Part shown: positions 8,270-19,053 of the stretch, piece after piece | Position numbering within the stretch: position 1 is the stretch's first letter | Layout: every line of letters begins with the position of its first letter | Assembly: GCF_013839525.1 (NCBI RefSeq) | Contig: NZ_JACDIS010000012.1 | Location: 89,673 to 153,672, forward strand | Source of the DNA: Chthonobacter rhizosphaerae | GTDB lineage: Bacteria > Pseudomonadota > Alphaproteobacteria > Rhizobiales > Pleomorphomonadaceae | Direction of reading: 5' to 3' | DNA: 64,000 nucleotides | Notes under the pieces: generated by a model | What the model was told of the DNA's origin: nothing | Seen by the model: the letters and a program-made list of their open reading frames with translations, nothing else | Database searches by the model: none | Translations under genes and position numbers: made by a program

Positions 8270-9562
8270 GTGTCCGCACTACCCATCTCGGAAGACCTGA
8301 TCGCGGTGGAGAACGACCGCCGGGCCCGCGACCACGCCGCCGACCTCGACGCGCTCTCGTCGCGCCTCGCCCGTCGGGGCGTGGACGTCGAAGGGGTGAT
8401 CGAGGCGGTCCGCGGCTTCCATGTGGCGGTCCCGTCCTGGGGCGTCGGCACCGGCGGGACGCGGTTCGCCCGCTTTCCCGGCGGCGGCGAGCCGCGCGGC
8501 ATCGACGAGAAGCTCGTCGACTGCGCGGTGATCCAGCAGCTCGGCCGGGCCACGCCCACCGTGTCGCTGCACATTCCGTGGGACCGGCCGGCGAACGTCG
8601 CCGAGCTGAAGGCCAAGGGCGACAGCCTCGGCCTCGGCTTCGACGCCATGAACTCCAACACCTTCCAGGACCAGCCGGGGCAGAGCCCGTCCTACAAGTA
8701 CGGCTCGCTGTCGCACACCGATCCGGCGGTCCGCCGCATGGCGGTGGAGCACAACATCGAGTGCATCGAGATCGGCCGGGCGCTCGGCTCCAAGGCGCTC
8801 ACGGTCTGGATCGGCGACGGCTCGAACTTCCCCGGTCAGAGCCATCTCACGCGCGCCTTCGAGCGCTATCTGGAGGCCATGCAGGCCGTCTACGCCCGCG
8901 TGCCCGACGACTGGACGCTCTTCATCGAGCACAAGATGTACGAGCCGGCCTTCTATTCCACCGTGATCCAGGACTGGGGCAGCAGCTATCTGGCGGCGAC
9001 GAGCCTCGGGCCGAAGGCCAAGTGCCTCGTCGACCTCGGACACCACGCGCCGAACGTGAACATCGAGATGATCGTCGCTCGCCTCCTCCAGTTCGGCCGG
9101 CTCGGCGGCTTCCACTTCAACGACTCCAAGTATGGCGACGACGACCTGGACGCCGGCTCGGTCGATCCGTTCCGACTGTTCCTCGTCTTCAACGAGCTCG
9201 TCGACGTGGAGCTGGGAGCGGGCCTGCCGCCGCTCGCCCACATGATCGACCAGTCGCACAACGTGACGGATCCGATCGAAAGCCTGATCCGGTCAGCGGA
9301 CGAGATCCGCCGGGCCTACGCCCAGGCGCTTCTGGTGGACCGGCAGGCCCTCGCCGCCCATCAGGAGGCGAATGACGCCATCATGGCCTCCGAGACGCTG
9401 AAGAGCGGCTTCCGCACCGACGTCGGCCCGATCCTGGCGGAGGCTCGGCGCCGGGACGGCGGCGCCCTCGATCCGATCGCCACCTACCGGGCGAGCGGGT
9501 ACCGGGCCAAGGTTTCCGCCGAGCGGCCGGCGTCGCAGGCCGGCGGCGGCGGGATCGTCTGA
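8270..9562 (+). CDS. rhaI: L-rhamnose isomerase RhaI
   Basis: Rhizobial-type L-rhamnose/sugar isomerase of 430 residues, converting L-rhamnose to L-rhamnulose. TIM-barrel metal-binding acids and histidines are visible, including IEHKMYEPAFYSTV, LVDLGHHAPNVNIE and GGFHFNDSKYGDDDLD. The start codon is GTG at 8270, supported by AAAAGGGGAGG seven bases upstream. It is co-directional with rhaD, 137 bp downstream, and the pair ends at a bidirectional terminator. The kinase needed between isomerase and aldolase (rhaK) is not in the window. Confidence 0.93.
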   Translation: MSALPISEDLIAVENDRRARDHAADLDALSSRLARRGVDVEGVIEAVRGFHVAVPSWGVGTGGTRFARFPGGGEPRGIDEKLVDCAVIQQLGRATPTVSLHIPWDRPANVAELKAKGDSLGLGFDAMNSNTFQDQPGQSPSYKYGSLSHTDPAVRRMAVEHNIECIEIGRALGSKALTVWIGDGSNFPGQSHLTRAFERYLEAMQAVYARVPDDWTLFIEHKMYEPAFYSTVIQDWGSSYLAATSLGPKAKCLVDLGHHAPNVNIEMIVARLLQFGRLGGFHFNDSKYGDDDLDAGSVDPFRLFLVFNELVDVELGAGLPPLAHMIDQSHNVTDPIESLIRSADEIRRAYAQALLVDRQALAAHQEANDAIMASETLKSGFRTDVGPILAEARRRDGGALDPIATYRASGYRAKVSAERPASQAGGGGIV

Positions 9563-9597
9563 CGGTGCAAAACCCGGCGCTTCTTGCGAACGGAAAA

Positions 9598-9630
9598 AGG
9601 GCGTCGACCCGGCCGGGTCGGCGCCCTCTT
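9598..9630. terminator. Bidirectional terminator between rhaI and the small exported-protein gene
   Basis: A 15-bp stem (9598-9612 with 9613-9627, one G-U pair) reads AGGGCG...CGCCCT. On the plus strand it is followed by CTCTTCGTTCTT; on the minus strand the tail is TTTTTCCG. It should end both the rha transcript and the convergent gene at 9656-9958. Confidence 0.75.
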
Positions 9631-9655
9631 CGTTCTTCCGGACGGGAACGCGAAA

Positions 9656-9958
9656 TCAGTCCGTCAGGAAGCCATCGCGGGTCGGGATGTAGGCCTGGCC
9701 CGTGTAGGCCGGCACCTTCTCGGCGCGCTCACGCAGGCTGCGGTCGCGGCTGGTCTCGGACGGATCCCAGGCGCCGGTCACGGCGATCGGAGCGCCGGCG
9801 TCGTTGGTGGCGACGGCCGAGGCGGCCACGCCGCGGTTGGCCTGGCGCTCGACCTGGCGATCGCGGCTCGAATAGGCCGGATCCCACGCGAAAGCAGGGG
9901 CGGCGGCGGTGACGGCAATGACGGCGGCGGCAGCGGCGGCAATGATGCTCTTGGACAT
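9656..9958 (-). CDS. Small exported protein with two WDP...SRDR motifs
   Basis: A 100-residue protein I cannot name. Residues 1-24 are a clear Sec signal peptide (MSKSIIAAAAAAVIAV, cleavage likely after AFA). The mature part carries a duplicated motif: WDPAYSSRDRQVERQ near residue 25 and WDPSETSRDRSLRER near residue 63, each a Trp-Asp-Pro followed a few residues later by Ser-Arg-Asp-Arg. There are no cysteines or membrane anchors, so a soluble periplasmic or secreted product is expected. The ATG has AAAGGAA upstream. It stands alone between two terminator-like structures. Confidence 0.75.
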   Translation of the reverse strand: MSKSIIAAAAAAVIAVTAAAPAFAWDPAYSSRDRQVERQANRGVAASAVATNDAGAPIAVTGAWDPSETSRDRSLRERAEKVPAYTGQAYIPTRDGFLTD

Positions 9959-10324
9959 AGTGGTATTCCTTTATGCGTCGGCGGAGCCGGATAACGCGTC
10001 CGGTCGCCTCCCAGTCCGTTCGGGGACGTTCGGTCCCGGGCCGGTGACGTTGAGATATACCCAGCTTGGGCGTTGCAAAAGACGGCCGTCGTTGAACTCA
10101 CCGTCACCCAAAAAGTGAATGGTAACAGGCACATAAACTGTTTTTCACAGATTCGTGTTCATGCATCCGTTTAGCCGGGCAGAACTGCCGAGCAGCCTTC
10201 CCGGTGGAGAAGTGGAGCTGCCGCGCTTTCCTCGGACCGGCGAATCGGAAAGGGTCGTCCGTTGTCCCGGAACGGGTCAGCCCACCTGGGCCGGGAGCGT
10301 GCGGGCGTTGAGGTTTTGGTGATC
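9959..10324. other. Intergenic region, divergent promoters expected
   Basis: This 366-bp gap separates the small exported-protein gene (minus) from the HerA-like ATPase gene (plus). Its centre, about 10040-10160, is markedly AT-richer than its surroundings (GAGATATACCC, AAAAAGTGAATGG, AAACTGTTTTTCAC), as expected for promoters, but no convincing -35/-10 pair or operator was found. No coding sequence is supported. Confidence 0.5.
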
Positions 10325-11797
10325 ATGACGGTCAGCGTGGATATCGGCACCAAGACGAGCGGCCAGAGGGCGGCCGTCGATCTGGAGGAGCTCCTCGCCA
10401 CCCGACTTCTGGTCCAGGGCAATTCCGGGTCCGGCAAGTCGCACCTGCTCCGCCGTCTCCTGGAGCAGAGCGCCCCGTGGGTGCAGCAGTGCATCGTCGA
10501 TCCGGAAGGGGACTTCGTGACCCTGGCCGACAAGTTCGGCCATGTGGTGATCGACGCCTCCGGAACGGAGCGCGACCTGGCGCTCATCGCCAACCGGGTG
10601 CGCCAGCACCGCGTCTCGGTCGTCCTCAACCTGGAAAGCCTCGAGGTCGACCGGCAGATGCGGGCGGCCGCCGCCTTCCTGAAGGGCCTTTTCGACGCGG
10701 AGCGGGACCACTGGTATCCGATGCTCGTCGTCGTGGACGAGGCGCAACTGTTCGCGCCCGCGGCCGCCGGCGACGTGGGCGACGAGGCCCGGCGCCTGTC
10801 CCTCGCGGCCATGACGGACCTCATGTGCCGCGGCCGCAAGCGCGGCCTCGCGGGCGTGATCGCGACCCAGCGGCTCGCCAAGCTCGCCAAGAACGTGGCG
10901 GCGGAGGCCTCCAACTTCCTCATGGGCCGGACCTTCCTGGACATCGACATGGCCCGCGCCGCCGACCTCCTCGGCATGGACCGTCGACAGGCGGAGACCT
11001 TCCGCAACCTCGACCGGGGCCAGTTCGTGGCGCTCGGGCCGGCCATGACCCGCAAGCCGGAGCCGGTGAAGATCGGCCCGGTGGAGACCACGGGCCGGGG
11101 CGGAAGCCCGAAGCTGGTGCCGCTGCCCGGCCAGCCCGCAGAGGATGCGGCGGACCTCATCTTCAAGCGTCAGGAGGGCGAACTCCTTCCGCGCGCGGCG
11201 GCCCAGCCGGTGTCCACGTCGGACGTGCTGATGCAGCTCGCCCGGTCGCGCCCGGAGCCGACGCCGCCGCCGGAAGCGCCGGACCTGTTCGCCGACGTGG
11301 AGCGCGAGGCCGCCATCGACGAGGTCATGACGGCTCTCCTCGCCGAGCCGGAGGCGGCCTTCCAGTCCGTGTCCATCCTCTACCAGGACTTCCTGGTCCG
11401 CTGCCGGATCGCCCGGGTGCCGGGCGATCCGCCGGACCTGCCCACGTTCCGTCGCCGGCTGGCGATCGCCCGGGCGGGCGTCGAACAGGGGTCGATGGAG
11501 AGCTCCGACTGGGACCAGGCGACGCTCGTCGCCGCGTCGCTGCCGGAGGACATCCGCGGCGTCTTCCTGCTGATCGCCCGGGCCGCGCTCCAGAAGGCGC
11601 CCTGTCCGTCCGATTCGGAGATCGCCAAGGCCTACGGCACCCGGTCGCCCGGCCGCGCCCGTCGGCTCCTCGCCTACATGGAGGAGCGCGGCTTCCTGGT
11701 CTGCGCCAGCGATCTCAGGGGGAACCGGCTGGTGATGCTGCCGGACCTCGGATGGCAGACGGCGCCGGGCGCCCCGGACGCGGTGGCGGCCGAATAG
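10325..11797 (+). CDS. HerA-like (DUF87) ATP-binding protein
   Basis: A 490-residue P-loop ATPase of the HerA/FtsK superfamily. Walker A is GNSGSGKS near residue 31, Walker B is VVVDEAQLF near 135, and a sensor-like ATQRLAKLAKNV follows near 180. The second half (from about residue 280) looks like a helical/winged-helix region ending in a helix-turn-helix-like segment (SDSEIAKAYGTRSPGRARRL). HerA proteins are hexameric DNA translocases, often paired with the nuclease NurA; no nuclease gene is adjacent here. An open frame extends back to 10262, but homology and the VDIGTKTSGQ start favour the ATG at 10325, whose ribosome site is weak. The cellular role is unknown. Confidence 0.8.
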   Translation: MTVSVDIGTKTSGQRAAVDLEELLATRLLVQGNSGSGKSHLLRRLLEQSAPWVQQCIVDPEGDFVTLADKFGHVVIDASGTERDLALIANRVRQHRVSVVLNLESLEVDRQMRAAAAFLKGLFDAERDHWYPMLVVVDEAQLFAPAAAGDVGDEARRLSLAAMTDLMCRGRKRGLAGVIATQRLAKLAKNVAAEASNFLMGRTFLDIDMARAADLLGMDRRQAETFRNLDRGQFVALGPAMTRKPEPVKIGPVETTGRGGSPKLVPLPGQPAEDAADLIFKRQEGELLPRAAAQPVSTSDVLMQLARSRPEPTPPPEAPDLFADVEREAAIDEVMTALLAEPEAAFQSVSILYQDFLVRCRIARVPGDPPDLPTFRRRLAIARAGVEQGSMESSDWDQATLVAASLPEDIRGVFLLIARAALQKAPCPSDSEIAKAYGTRSPGRARRLLAYMEERGFLVCASDLRGNRLVMLPDLGWQTAPGAPDAVAAE

Positions 11798-11904
11798 GCG
11801 TCCGCCGCATGATTGCGTGCGGCGTGCATCTGCTCTTGGGAAAGAGAATTTCTTAAGAGGATCAGTGTCATTCCTGTGCGCACAATCACATATGGGTGAT
11901 TCAC

Positions 11905-13977
11905 ATGCGCATTGCCGATCTGTCCATCCGCTCCAAGCTGGTGTCGTCGACCGGGCTTCTGTTTACGCTTTCCGTCGTCGTGATCGCCTGGGCCGGTACG
12001 GCGATCATGACGTCCTCGGCCGAACGGTCGGCCCGGTCGGAAGCCGAGGCGCTTCTGAACCAGTATTCCGCCATCATCTCCGAGGAGATCGGCCGCGCCG
12101 TGACGACCGCCAGGGCCACGGCCCTCGGCGTCGAGGGCCTGTTGTCCGCCGGGGCGACGAACCGCGACAGCCTGGGTGAACTCGTCAAGCACACGGTCGC
12201 CGGCAATCCCGCCTTCATCGGCATGACGCTCGCCTTCGAGCCGAACGCGCTCGACGGCCGCGACAAGGACTTCGTCGGCCACGCCTATTCGGACGCGGCC
12301 GGCCGCTTCGTGCCCTACTTCTTCCGCAAGGCCGACGGCTCGATCGGCGCGGAGAAGCTGATCATGACCAAGGAGGCGGGCACGGAAGGCTGGTACGACC
12401 GGCCGCTCCGGGAGAACCGCTCGCTCCTGACCGCGCCCTACATCTATCCGGTCGAGGGCAAGGACGTGCTGATGACCACGGCCAGCATGGTCATCCACGC
12501 GTCCGGCAAGCCCGCCGGCATCCTGACCGCCGACCTGGCGCTCACGGACGTGGCGAAGTTCGTCTCCACCCTGCGGCCGTTCGAGGTCGGCTCGGTTCGC
12601 CTCGTCGGCACCGACGAGCTCTGGATCGCTCATGGCGATGCCGCCCTTCTCGGCAAGAAGGCCGACGACCCGCTGACCGGCCGCATCCTGAAGGAGGCCG
12701 CAGCGGGCCGGCCCGTCGCCGAGGTGGTGGAGGACGCCGACGGCGCGCACCATTTCACGGCCGCCACCACAGTGAGCTTCCCGGGCATGGACGAGCGCTG
12801 GACGCTGATCATGAGCATTCCGGAAAGCGTGCTCGTCGCCGGCGCGGTCTCCGCCCGCAACGCGATGGCGCTGACCGCCGTCGGCACGCTGGCGGTGGTT
12901 CTCCTGGTGGTCTGGCTCGGCGCGCGCGCCATCGCCCGGCCGATCCAGGTCATCACCGACCGCATGCGGCTGCTCGCCGAGGGCGACACCAGCACGCAGG
13001 CCGAAGGCGCGGACCGCAAGGACGAGATCGGCGCCATGGCCCGCGCCGTGGAGGTGTTCCGCCTCAGCGCCATCGAGCGCGCTCGCCTGGAAGGGCTGTC
13101 GGCCGAGGAACAGACCGCGCGCCTGCGCCGCCAGGAACAGGTGGATCGGCTGATCGCCTCCTTCCGCGACGTATCCCGGTCGCTGATCGCCGGCGCCACC
13201 GCGGCGACCCAGGACCTCAGCCGCGTCTCCATCGAACTGACCGCCGTGGCGACCCAGAGCGCCACCCGGGCAGGCAGCGCGCGGTCGGCGTCCAGCCTCG
13301 CGTCGGCCAACGTGAACTCGGTCGCCTCGGCGGCGGAGGAACTCTCCGCCTCCATCGGGGAGATCGCCGCCCAGGTGTCCAAGACCACGCGGATCATCAG
13401 TCAGGCTACCGAGGGAGCGCGCGTGTCGAGCGAGAAGGTCGGCACGCTGGCGACCGCCGCCGACCGGATCGGCCAGGTGGTGTCGCTGATCCAGGCGATC
13501 GCCGAACAGACCAACCTCCTCGCCCTCAACGCCACCATCGAGGCGGCGCGGGCCGGGGAGGCCGGCAAGGGCTTCGCCGTGGTGGCGAGCGAGGTGAAGT
13601 CGCTCGCCAGCCAGACCGCCAAGGCCACGGAGGAGATCGCCGCCCAGGTGTCCGCCATCCAGGCCGCCACCGGCGAGGCCGTGAAGGCGATCGCTGGCAT
13701 CTCCGCCGTGATGGTGGACGTGGACCACTATTCCGCCGCCATGGCGTCCGCCATCGAGGAGCAGGGGGCCGCGACCGGCGAGATCAGCCAGAACATCGAG
13801 AGCGCGGCGAACCGCACCCAGACGGTCGCGTCCGACATCGAGGACCTGGACACCGCCGTGCGCGAGACCAGCGCCTCCGCGACCCGCGTGCTGGAGGCGG
13901 CCGGCACCGTGGGCCGCGCCACCGAGAGCCTCGACCGTGAGATCGACGGCTTCCTGAAGTCCGTCGCCGCGGCCTGA
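11905..13977 (+). CDS. Methyl-accepting chemotaxis protein with dCache-type sensor
   Basis: Membrane chemoreceptor of about 690 residues. A first membrane segment (about 10-32) is followed by a roughly 260-residue periplasmic domain with dCache-like features ([30 protein letters not shown]). Then come a second membrane segment ([18 protein letters not shown]), a HAMP domain, and a cytoplasmic signalling domain with the hairpin tip [20 protein letters not shown]. There is no CheR-binding pentapeptide at the C terminus. A GTG three codons upstream (11896) is possible; the ATG at 11905 has GGGTG at proper spacing. No che genes are nearby, so it works with a distant pathway. The ligand is unknown. 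Confidence 0.92.
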   Translation: MRIADLSIRSKLVSSTGLLFTLSVVVIAWAGTAIMTSSAERSARSEAEALLNQYSAIISEEIGRAVTTARATALGVEGLLSAGATNRDSLGELVKHTVAGNPAFIGMTLAFEPNALDGRDKDFVGHAYSDAAGRFVPYFFRKADGSIGAEKLIMTKEAGTEGWYDRPLRENRSLLTAPYIYPVEGKDVLMTTASMVIHASGKPAGILTADLALTDVAKFVSTLRPFEVGSVRLVGTDELWIAHGDAALLGKKADDPLTGRILKEAAAGRPVAEVVEDADGAHHFTAATTVSFPGMDERWTLIMSIPESVLVAGAVSARNAMALTAVGTLAVVLLVVWLGARAIARPIQVITDRMRLLAEGDTSTQAEGADRKDEIGAMARAVEVFRLSAIERARLEGLSAEEQTARLRRQEQVDRLIASFRDVSRSLIAGATAATQDLSRVSIELTAVATQSATRAGSARSASSLASANVNSVASAAEELSASIGEIAAQVSKTTRIISQATEGARVSSEKVGTLATAADRIGQVVSLIQAIAEQTNLLALNATIEAARAGEAGKGFAVVASEVKSLASQTAKATEEIAAQVSAIQAATGEAVKAIAGISAVMVDVDHYSAAMASAIEEQGAATGEISQNIESAANRTQTVASDIEDLDTAVRETSASATRVLEAAGTVGRATESLDREIDGFLKSVAAA

Positions 13978-14004
13978 ATGCCGCGCCGCAGCCGGAGAAG
14001 AAAG

Positions 14005-14040
14005 AAGGCCCGCCGGATCGGATCCGGCGGGCCTTTTCGT
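14005..14040. terminator. Bidirectional terminator, chemoreceptor / RNA helicase
   Basis: A perfect 14-bp stem (14005-14018 and 14022-14035, loop CGG) starts AAGGCCCGCC. It has a TTTTCGTCGT tail on the plus strand and CTTCTTTCTTC on the minus strand. It separates two convergent genes. Confidence 0.8.
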
Positions 14041-14066
14041 CGTCAGGTCGTCAAGGCGGCGAAGCG

Positions 14067-15575
<1,509 letters not shown>

Positions 15576-15847
15576 GCAACCGTCTTTCGAATAAGCGACG
15601 GCGACCGCTGCGTCCCAAGCGGGGCGCGGTACGATATCGCGGGTGTCGAACGCCCCGCGTGAATGGGCCATTCAGGAAAATCGGTCCGGCGACGCCTCAG
15701 GCTCTTGGCCGAAGCGGTCGTTCACGCGACCATCTGATGTTGCGATGCACAGTGATCGCGTCCCTCACATGGCCGGTTTCCTAGCGGAAGTCAAGGTTCA
15801 GGCCGCCGCATGCGGCCAGATGCGCGGGTTTCGGGCAGGATTTCCGC

Positions 15848-17722
15848 TCAGCGCGCGCCCCGCACCTCCTCGCGCAGGCTTTCCGCGTCCCAGCCGGCGT
15901 CCTCCACCTCGTGCAGCGTCTGGAAATCGCGCTGGAGCACGTTCGCCAGCATCTCGCGCCGCTCCCGGAAGGCGAGGCCGTAGGCGTCGCGGTCCACCTT
16001 GCCGCGGATCTCGCGCAGGATGCGCATGGTCTCCGTGTCGTGGCGGCGGAAGATGCGGCCGATCCGCTCCGATTCGAACCCCGGCAGGCCGAGCGCCTTC
16101 AGGGTCTCCGTGCCCATCTCGATGCTGCCGGCGAACGTTTCGCGCACCACGGAATCGGCGCCGAGCGCTTCCAGCTCGTAGGCGTGCGGCCGGTCGAACG
16201 CGCGGGCGATGATCTTCAGGTGCGGGAAGTTTCGGCGGGCCATCTCGATGATGGCGGCGGTGGTGTCCTTGTCGTCGGTGGCGACCACCAGGATAGAGGC
16301 CTCGTCCGCGCCCGCGGCGTGGAGGAGATCGTGGCGCCGTGCGTCGCCGTAGTAGAGCTTGAAGCCGAACCGACGCAGCGCCTCCAGCTGTTCGGCGTCG
16401 TGCTCCAGCACCGTCACCTTGATGCCCCGGCCGATCAGGATGCGGCCGACGATCTGGCCGACGCGGCCGAACCCCGCGATGATCACCCGGTTGCGCTCCT
16501 CGATGGTGTCGGGCGCGCGGTCGTCCGGGCGGTCGGCCCGGCCGGCGGTCAGGCGCTCGAACAGGATGAAGAGCACCGGCGTCGTCAGCATGGAGAGGGC
16601 GACCGCCGCCGTCAGCAGGCTGCCGGTGCCGCCGTCGAGGATGCGGTTCTGGCCGGCGAAGGAGAGGAGCACGAAGGCGAACTCGCCGATTTGCGACAAC
16701 GCGATCGCCATCAGGGCGGCGTCCGACCGGGCGAGCTTCGCGGCCCGGGCGATCGGGTAGAGGACGAGCGCCTTCAGGGCCACGATCCCGGCGACGAGCG
16801 CCGCGAGGAGAACGGGCTCGGCGAGCACGAGCGACACGTTGATCGACGCGCCGACCGAGATGAAGAAGAGGCCGAGCAGCAGTCCCTTGAAGGGCTCGAT
16901 ATCGGTCTCGATCTCGTGGCGGTATTCGCTGTCGGCGAGCACCACGCCGGCGAGGAAGGCGCCGAGCGCCGGCGAGAGACCGACGCTCTGCATGAGGAGA
17001 GCCGTGGACGCCACGAGCAGGAGCGCCGTGGCGGTGAAGATCTCCCTCAGCCGCGTGGTGGCCATGAAGTCGAGCACCGGGCGGAGGGCGAGCCGGCCCG
17101 CGACCACGATCAGCGCCACGGCCGCCAGCACCGTGAGAGCCGCGGCCCAACCGGGCAGCCGGTCGATGAGGGTCGGGTCCGCATGGGCGGCTTCCGACGC
17201 GCCGGCGCCGCCGAGGAGCGGCATGACGGCGAGGATCGGAATGATGGCGATGTCCTGGAACAGAAGGACCGCGAACGTCGCCTCGCCCGGCGGGCTTTTC
17301 AGCAGGCCCTTCTCGGCGAGGGCCTGGAGCACGATCGCCGTGGACGACATGGCGAGGATGAGGCCGATGGCGACCGACGGGCCGAAGCCCTGGCCGAAGA
17401 GGAGGGCGACCGCCGCGACCGCGACGGCCGTGACGCCCAGCTGCAGGCCGCCGAGGCCGAACACGGCGCCGCGCATCTGCCAGAGGCGGGACGGCTGCAG
17501 TTCCAGGCCGACCAGGAAGAGCATCATCACCACGCCGAACTCGGCGACGTGCATCATCTCCGGGTCGGCGTTCACCAGTCCGAGCACGGACGGCCCGACC
17601 ACGAGGCCGGCCACGAGATAGCCGAGCACGGAGCCGAGCCCCAGGCGCTTGGCGATCGGCACCGACGCCACGGCCGCCGCCAGATAGGTGGCGCTCTCCA
17701 CCAGGAAGCCGTCGGCTGCCAT
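15848..17722 (-). CDS. Kef-type potassium/proton antiporter (CPA2 family, KefB/KefC-like)
   Basis: Membrane antiporter of 624 residues. The first 380 or so residues hold about 12 hydrophobic segments (GLGSVLGYLVAGLVVGPSVL, FGVVMMLFLVGLELQPSRLW). From about residue 410 a TrkA-N nucleotide-binding domain follows (RNRVIIAGFGRVGQIVGRIL with GxGxxG). Kef systems expel potassium and acidify the cytoplasm when electrophiles form glutathione adducts. The ATG at 17722 has AAGGAGAG upstream. It lies 21 bp downstream of the KefF-like gene, matching the usual ancillary-subunit arrangement. KefB and KefC cannot be told apart from sequence reading alone. Confidence 0.9.
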   Translation of the reverse strand: MAADGFLVESATYLAAAVASVPIAKRLGLGSVLGYLVAGLVVGPSVLGLVNADPEMMHVAEFGVVMMLFLVGLELQPSRLWQMRGAVFGLGGLQLGVTAVAVAAVALLFGQGFGPSVAIGLILAMSSTAIVLQALAEKGLLKSPPGEATFAVLLFQDIAIIPILAVMPLLGGAGASEAAHADPTLIDRLPGWAAALTVLAAVALIVVAGRLALRPVLDFMATTRLREIFTATALLLVASTALLMQSVGLSPALGAFLAGVVLADSEYRHEIETDIEPFKGLLLGLFFISVGASINVSLVLAEPVLLAALVAGIVALKALVLYPIARAAKLARSDAALMAIALSQIGEFAFVLLSFAGQNRILDGGTGSLLTAAVALSMLTTPVLFILFERLTAGRADRPDDRAPDTIEERNRVIIAGFGRVGQIVGRILIGRGIKVTVLEHDAEQLEALRRFGFKLYYGDARRHDLLHAAGADEASILVVATDDKDTTAAIIEMARRNFPHLKIIARAFDRPHAYELEALGADSVVRETFAGSIEMGTETLKALGLPGFESERIGRIFRRHDTETMRILREIRGKVDRDAYGLAFRERREMLANVLQRDFQTLHEVEDAGWDAESLREEVRGAR

Positions 17723-17743
17723 GGGTCTCTCCTTTTCAGAGGA

Positions 17744-18304
17744 TCAGGGGGTGACGGCCCGCACGGGCGTTCCGTCGCGGAGTGTGGTCAGGCGGGCCTG
17801 GTAGGCGCGGGCGGCGCGGTCGATCTCCTGGGCGTCCGCCAGGTGGGCGCCGTGGAGCACGAACGGCGGCTGCCAGACCATCCGGCAGAGGTTGGCCGTG
17901 GCCTCGAACGGGCGCAGCAGTTCGTCGATGCTCCAGTGGTTCAGGCCATCCGGCGAATAGGCGCGCTCGCTGCCCCCGGCCGTCACCGCCTGCATCCAGA
18001 GCTTTCCGTCCAGGCGATGACCCTCTCGCCCATAGGCCCAGCCGTGCTCCAGGACGAGGTCCAGCCACTCCTTCAGGAGCGCCGGCGCCGAGTACCAGAA
18101 CAGCGGATGCTGGGCCACGATCACGTCGTGTTCCAGGAGGAGCGCCTGCTCCCGGTCCGGATCGACGGCGAAGTCCGGGTAGGTCTCGTAGAGGTCGTGG
18201 ACGGTGACGCCCTCCACCATCCGCGCCGTCTCGATCAGGACGCGGTTGAACCGCGAGCGGCGGATGGCCGGATGGGCGAAGAGGATGAGAATCCGTCGGG
18301 CCAT
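17744..18304 (-). CDS. KefF/KefG-like NAD(P)H quinone oxidoreductase
   Basis: Flavodoxin-fold NAD(P)H oxidoreductase, 186 residues from the chosen ATG (MARRILILFAHPAIRRSR). The family motif QHPLFWYSAPALLKEWLDLV and the AYGREG segment are present. Such proteins are cytoplasmic ancillary subunits that activate Kef antiporters and reduce quinones. It is directly upstream of the Kef-like gene on the same strand. A longer frame to 18367 adds 21 residues of no family similarity, so the start at 18304 is preferred despite a weak ribosome site. Confidence 0.87.
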   Translation of the reverse strand: MARRILILFAHPAIRRSRFNRVLIETARMVEGVTVHDLYETYPDFAVDPDREQALLLEHDVIVAQHPLFWYSAPALLKEWLDLVLEHGWAYGREGHRLDGKLWMQAVTAGGSERAYSPDGLNHWSIDELLRPFEATANLCRMVWQPPFVLHGAHLADAQEIDRAARAYQARLTTLRDGTPVRAVTP

Positions 18305-18363
18305 GGGCAGGCGTCCATCAGTGGCGGGTTGGCGCGGGAAGGTAGTGGGTTCCGTGGCGGCCG

Positions 18364-18900
18364 TCACCCCTCCGCCCGGCCGGGCGTGTCGGCGGGGAAG
18401 GCGGCGGTCGTTTCCTCCACGGCGGCAAGCAGCGTGCGGCGCAGGCCTTCGAGCTCGCGCCGCAAGGACGCGATCCTGTCGCGGTCCCCACCCATGGCGC
18501 AGGCGATGGCGGCCGGAATGCCGGCGGCCCGGGTCTTCAGGGTCCGGCCCGCCTCCGTCAGGGTGACGACCACCTGCCGCTCGTCGGACCGGGACCGGGC
18601 TCGCGTCACCAGCCCGCTCGCCTCCAGCCGCTTCAGGAGCGGCGTCAGCGTGCCCGAGTCGAGCCCGATCGCCTTGCCGATCGACGAGACGGTGCGCCCG
18701 TCCTCGGCCCAGAGCGCCAGCATCACGAGATACTGCGGATAGGTCAGCCCCAGCGGATCGAGCAGCGGCCGGTAGAGCCGGTTGAACGCATGCGCGGCCG
18801 CATAGACGGCGAAGCAGAGCTGGCCGGACAAGGCGAGCGCGTCGCCGGGATCTCCCATGGCCGGGTCTGTGGTGGGGGGCGGGGTCGCGCGGTTCTGCAT
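18364..18900 (-). CDS. ohrR: MarR-family organic hydroperoxide sensor OhrR
   Basis: MarR-family repressor carrying the OhrR hallmark N-terminal sensing cysteine in SGQLCFAVYAAAHAFNRLY. The winged-helix region follows (YPQYLVMLALW, GKAIGLDSGTLTPLLKRLEA, RSDERQVVVTLT). Oxidation of the cysteine by organic peroxides releases OhrR from DNA. The frame extends to a TTG at 18975 with candidate starts at 18945 (ATGATG) and 18900; OhrR proteins are about 150 residues, favouring the shorter ones. It is divergent from ohr, and 59 bp upstream of the Kef pair on the same strand, so it may share a transcript with them. Confidence 0.88.
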   Translation of the reverse strand: MQNRATPPPTTDPAMGDPGDALALSGQLCFAVYAAAHAFNRLYRPLLDPLGLTYPQYLVMLALWAEDGRTVSSIGKAIGLDSGTLTPLLKRLEASGLVTRARSRSDERQVVVTLTEAGRTLKTRAAGIPAAIACAMGGDRDRIASLRRELEGLRRTLLAAVEETTAAFPADTPGRAEG

Positions 18901-18959
18901 GGCCTGGTCGCCGTCTCGATCACGATCTTGTTTCCGGACCATCATATTGCATCCGATTA

Positions 18960-18973
18960 GATTGTGTGCAATC
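18960..18973. promoter_or_regulatory. Candidate OhrR operator
   Basis: GATTG-TGTG-CAATC is a perfect inverted repeat in an A/T-rich patch of the ohrR-ohr divergent region, where OhrR autoregulates and represses ohr in other bacteria. It overlaps the far-upstream TTG of the open ohrR frame, an argument against that start. Confidence 0.5.
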
Positions 18974-19053
18974 AAATTTCTGCCGCTGCCCGGTGGGCCT
19001 TTGGCGGCCGGACCTATCAGCAGCTGGACATATCAACACCCGAAGGAGCGGTC

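Noticed and set aside
12630..13922. Minus-strand frames inside the chemoreceptor gene
   Set aside because: Ser/Ala/Arg-rich shadows of the plus-strand gene, which has complete chemoreceptor motifs.
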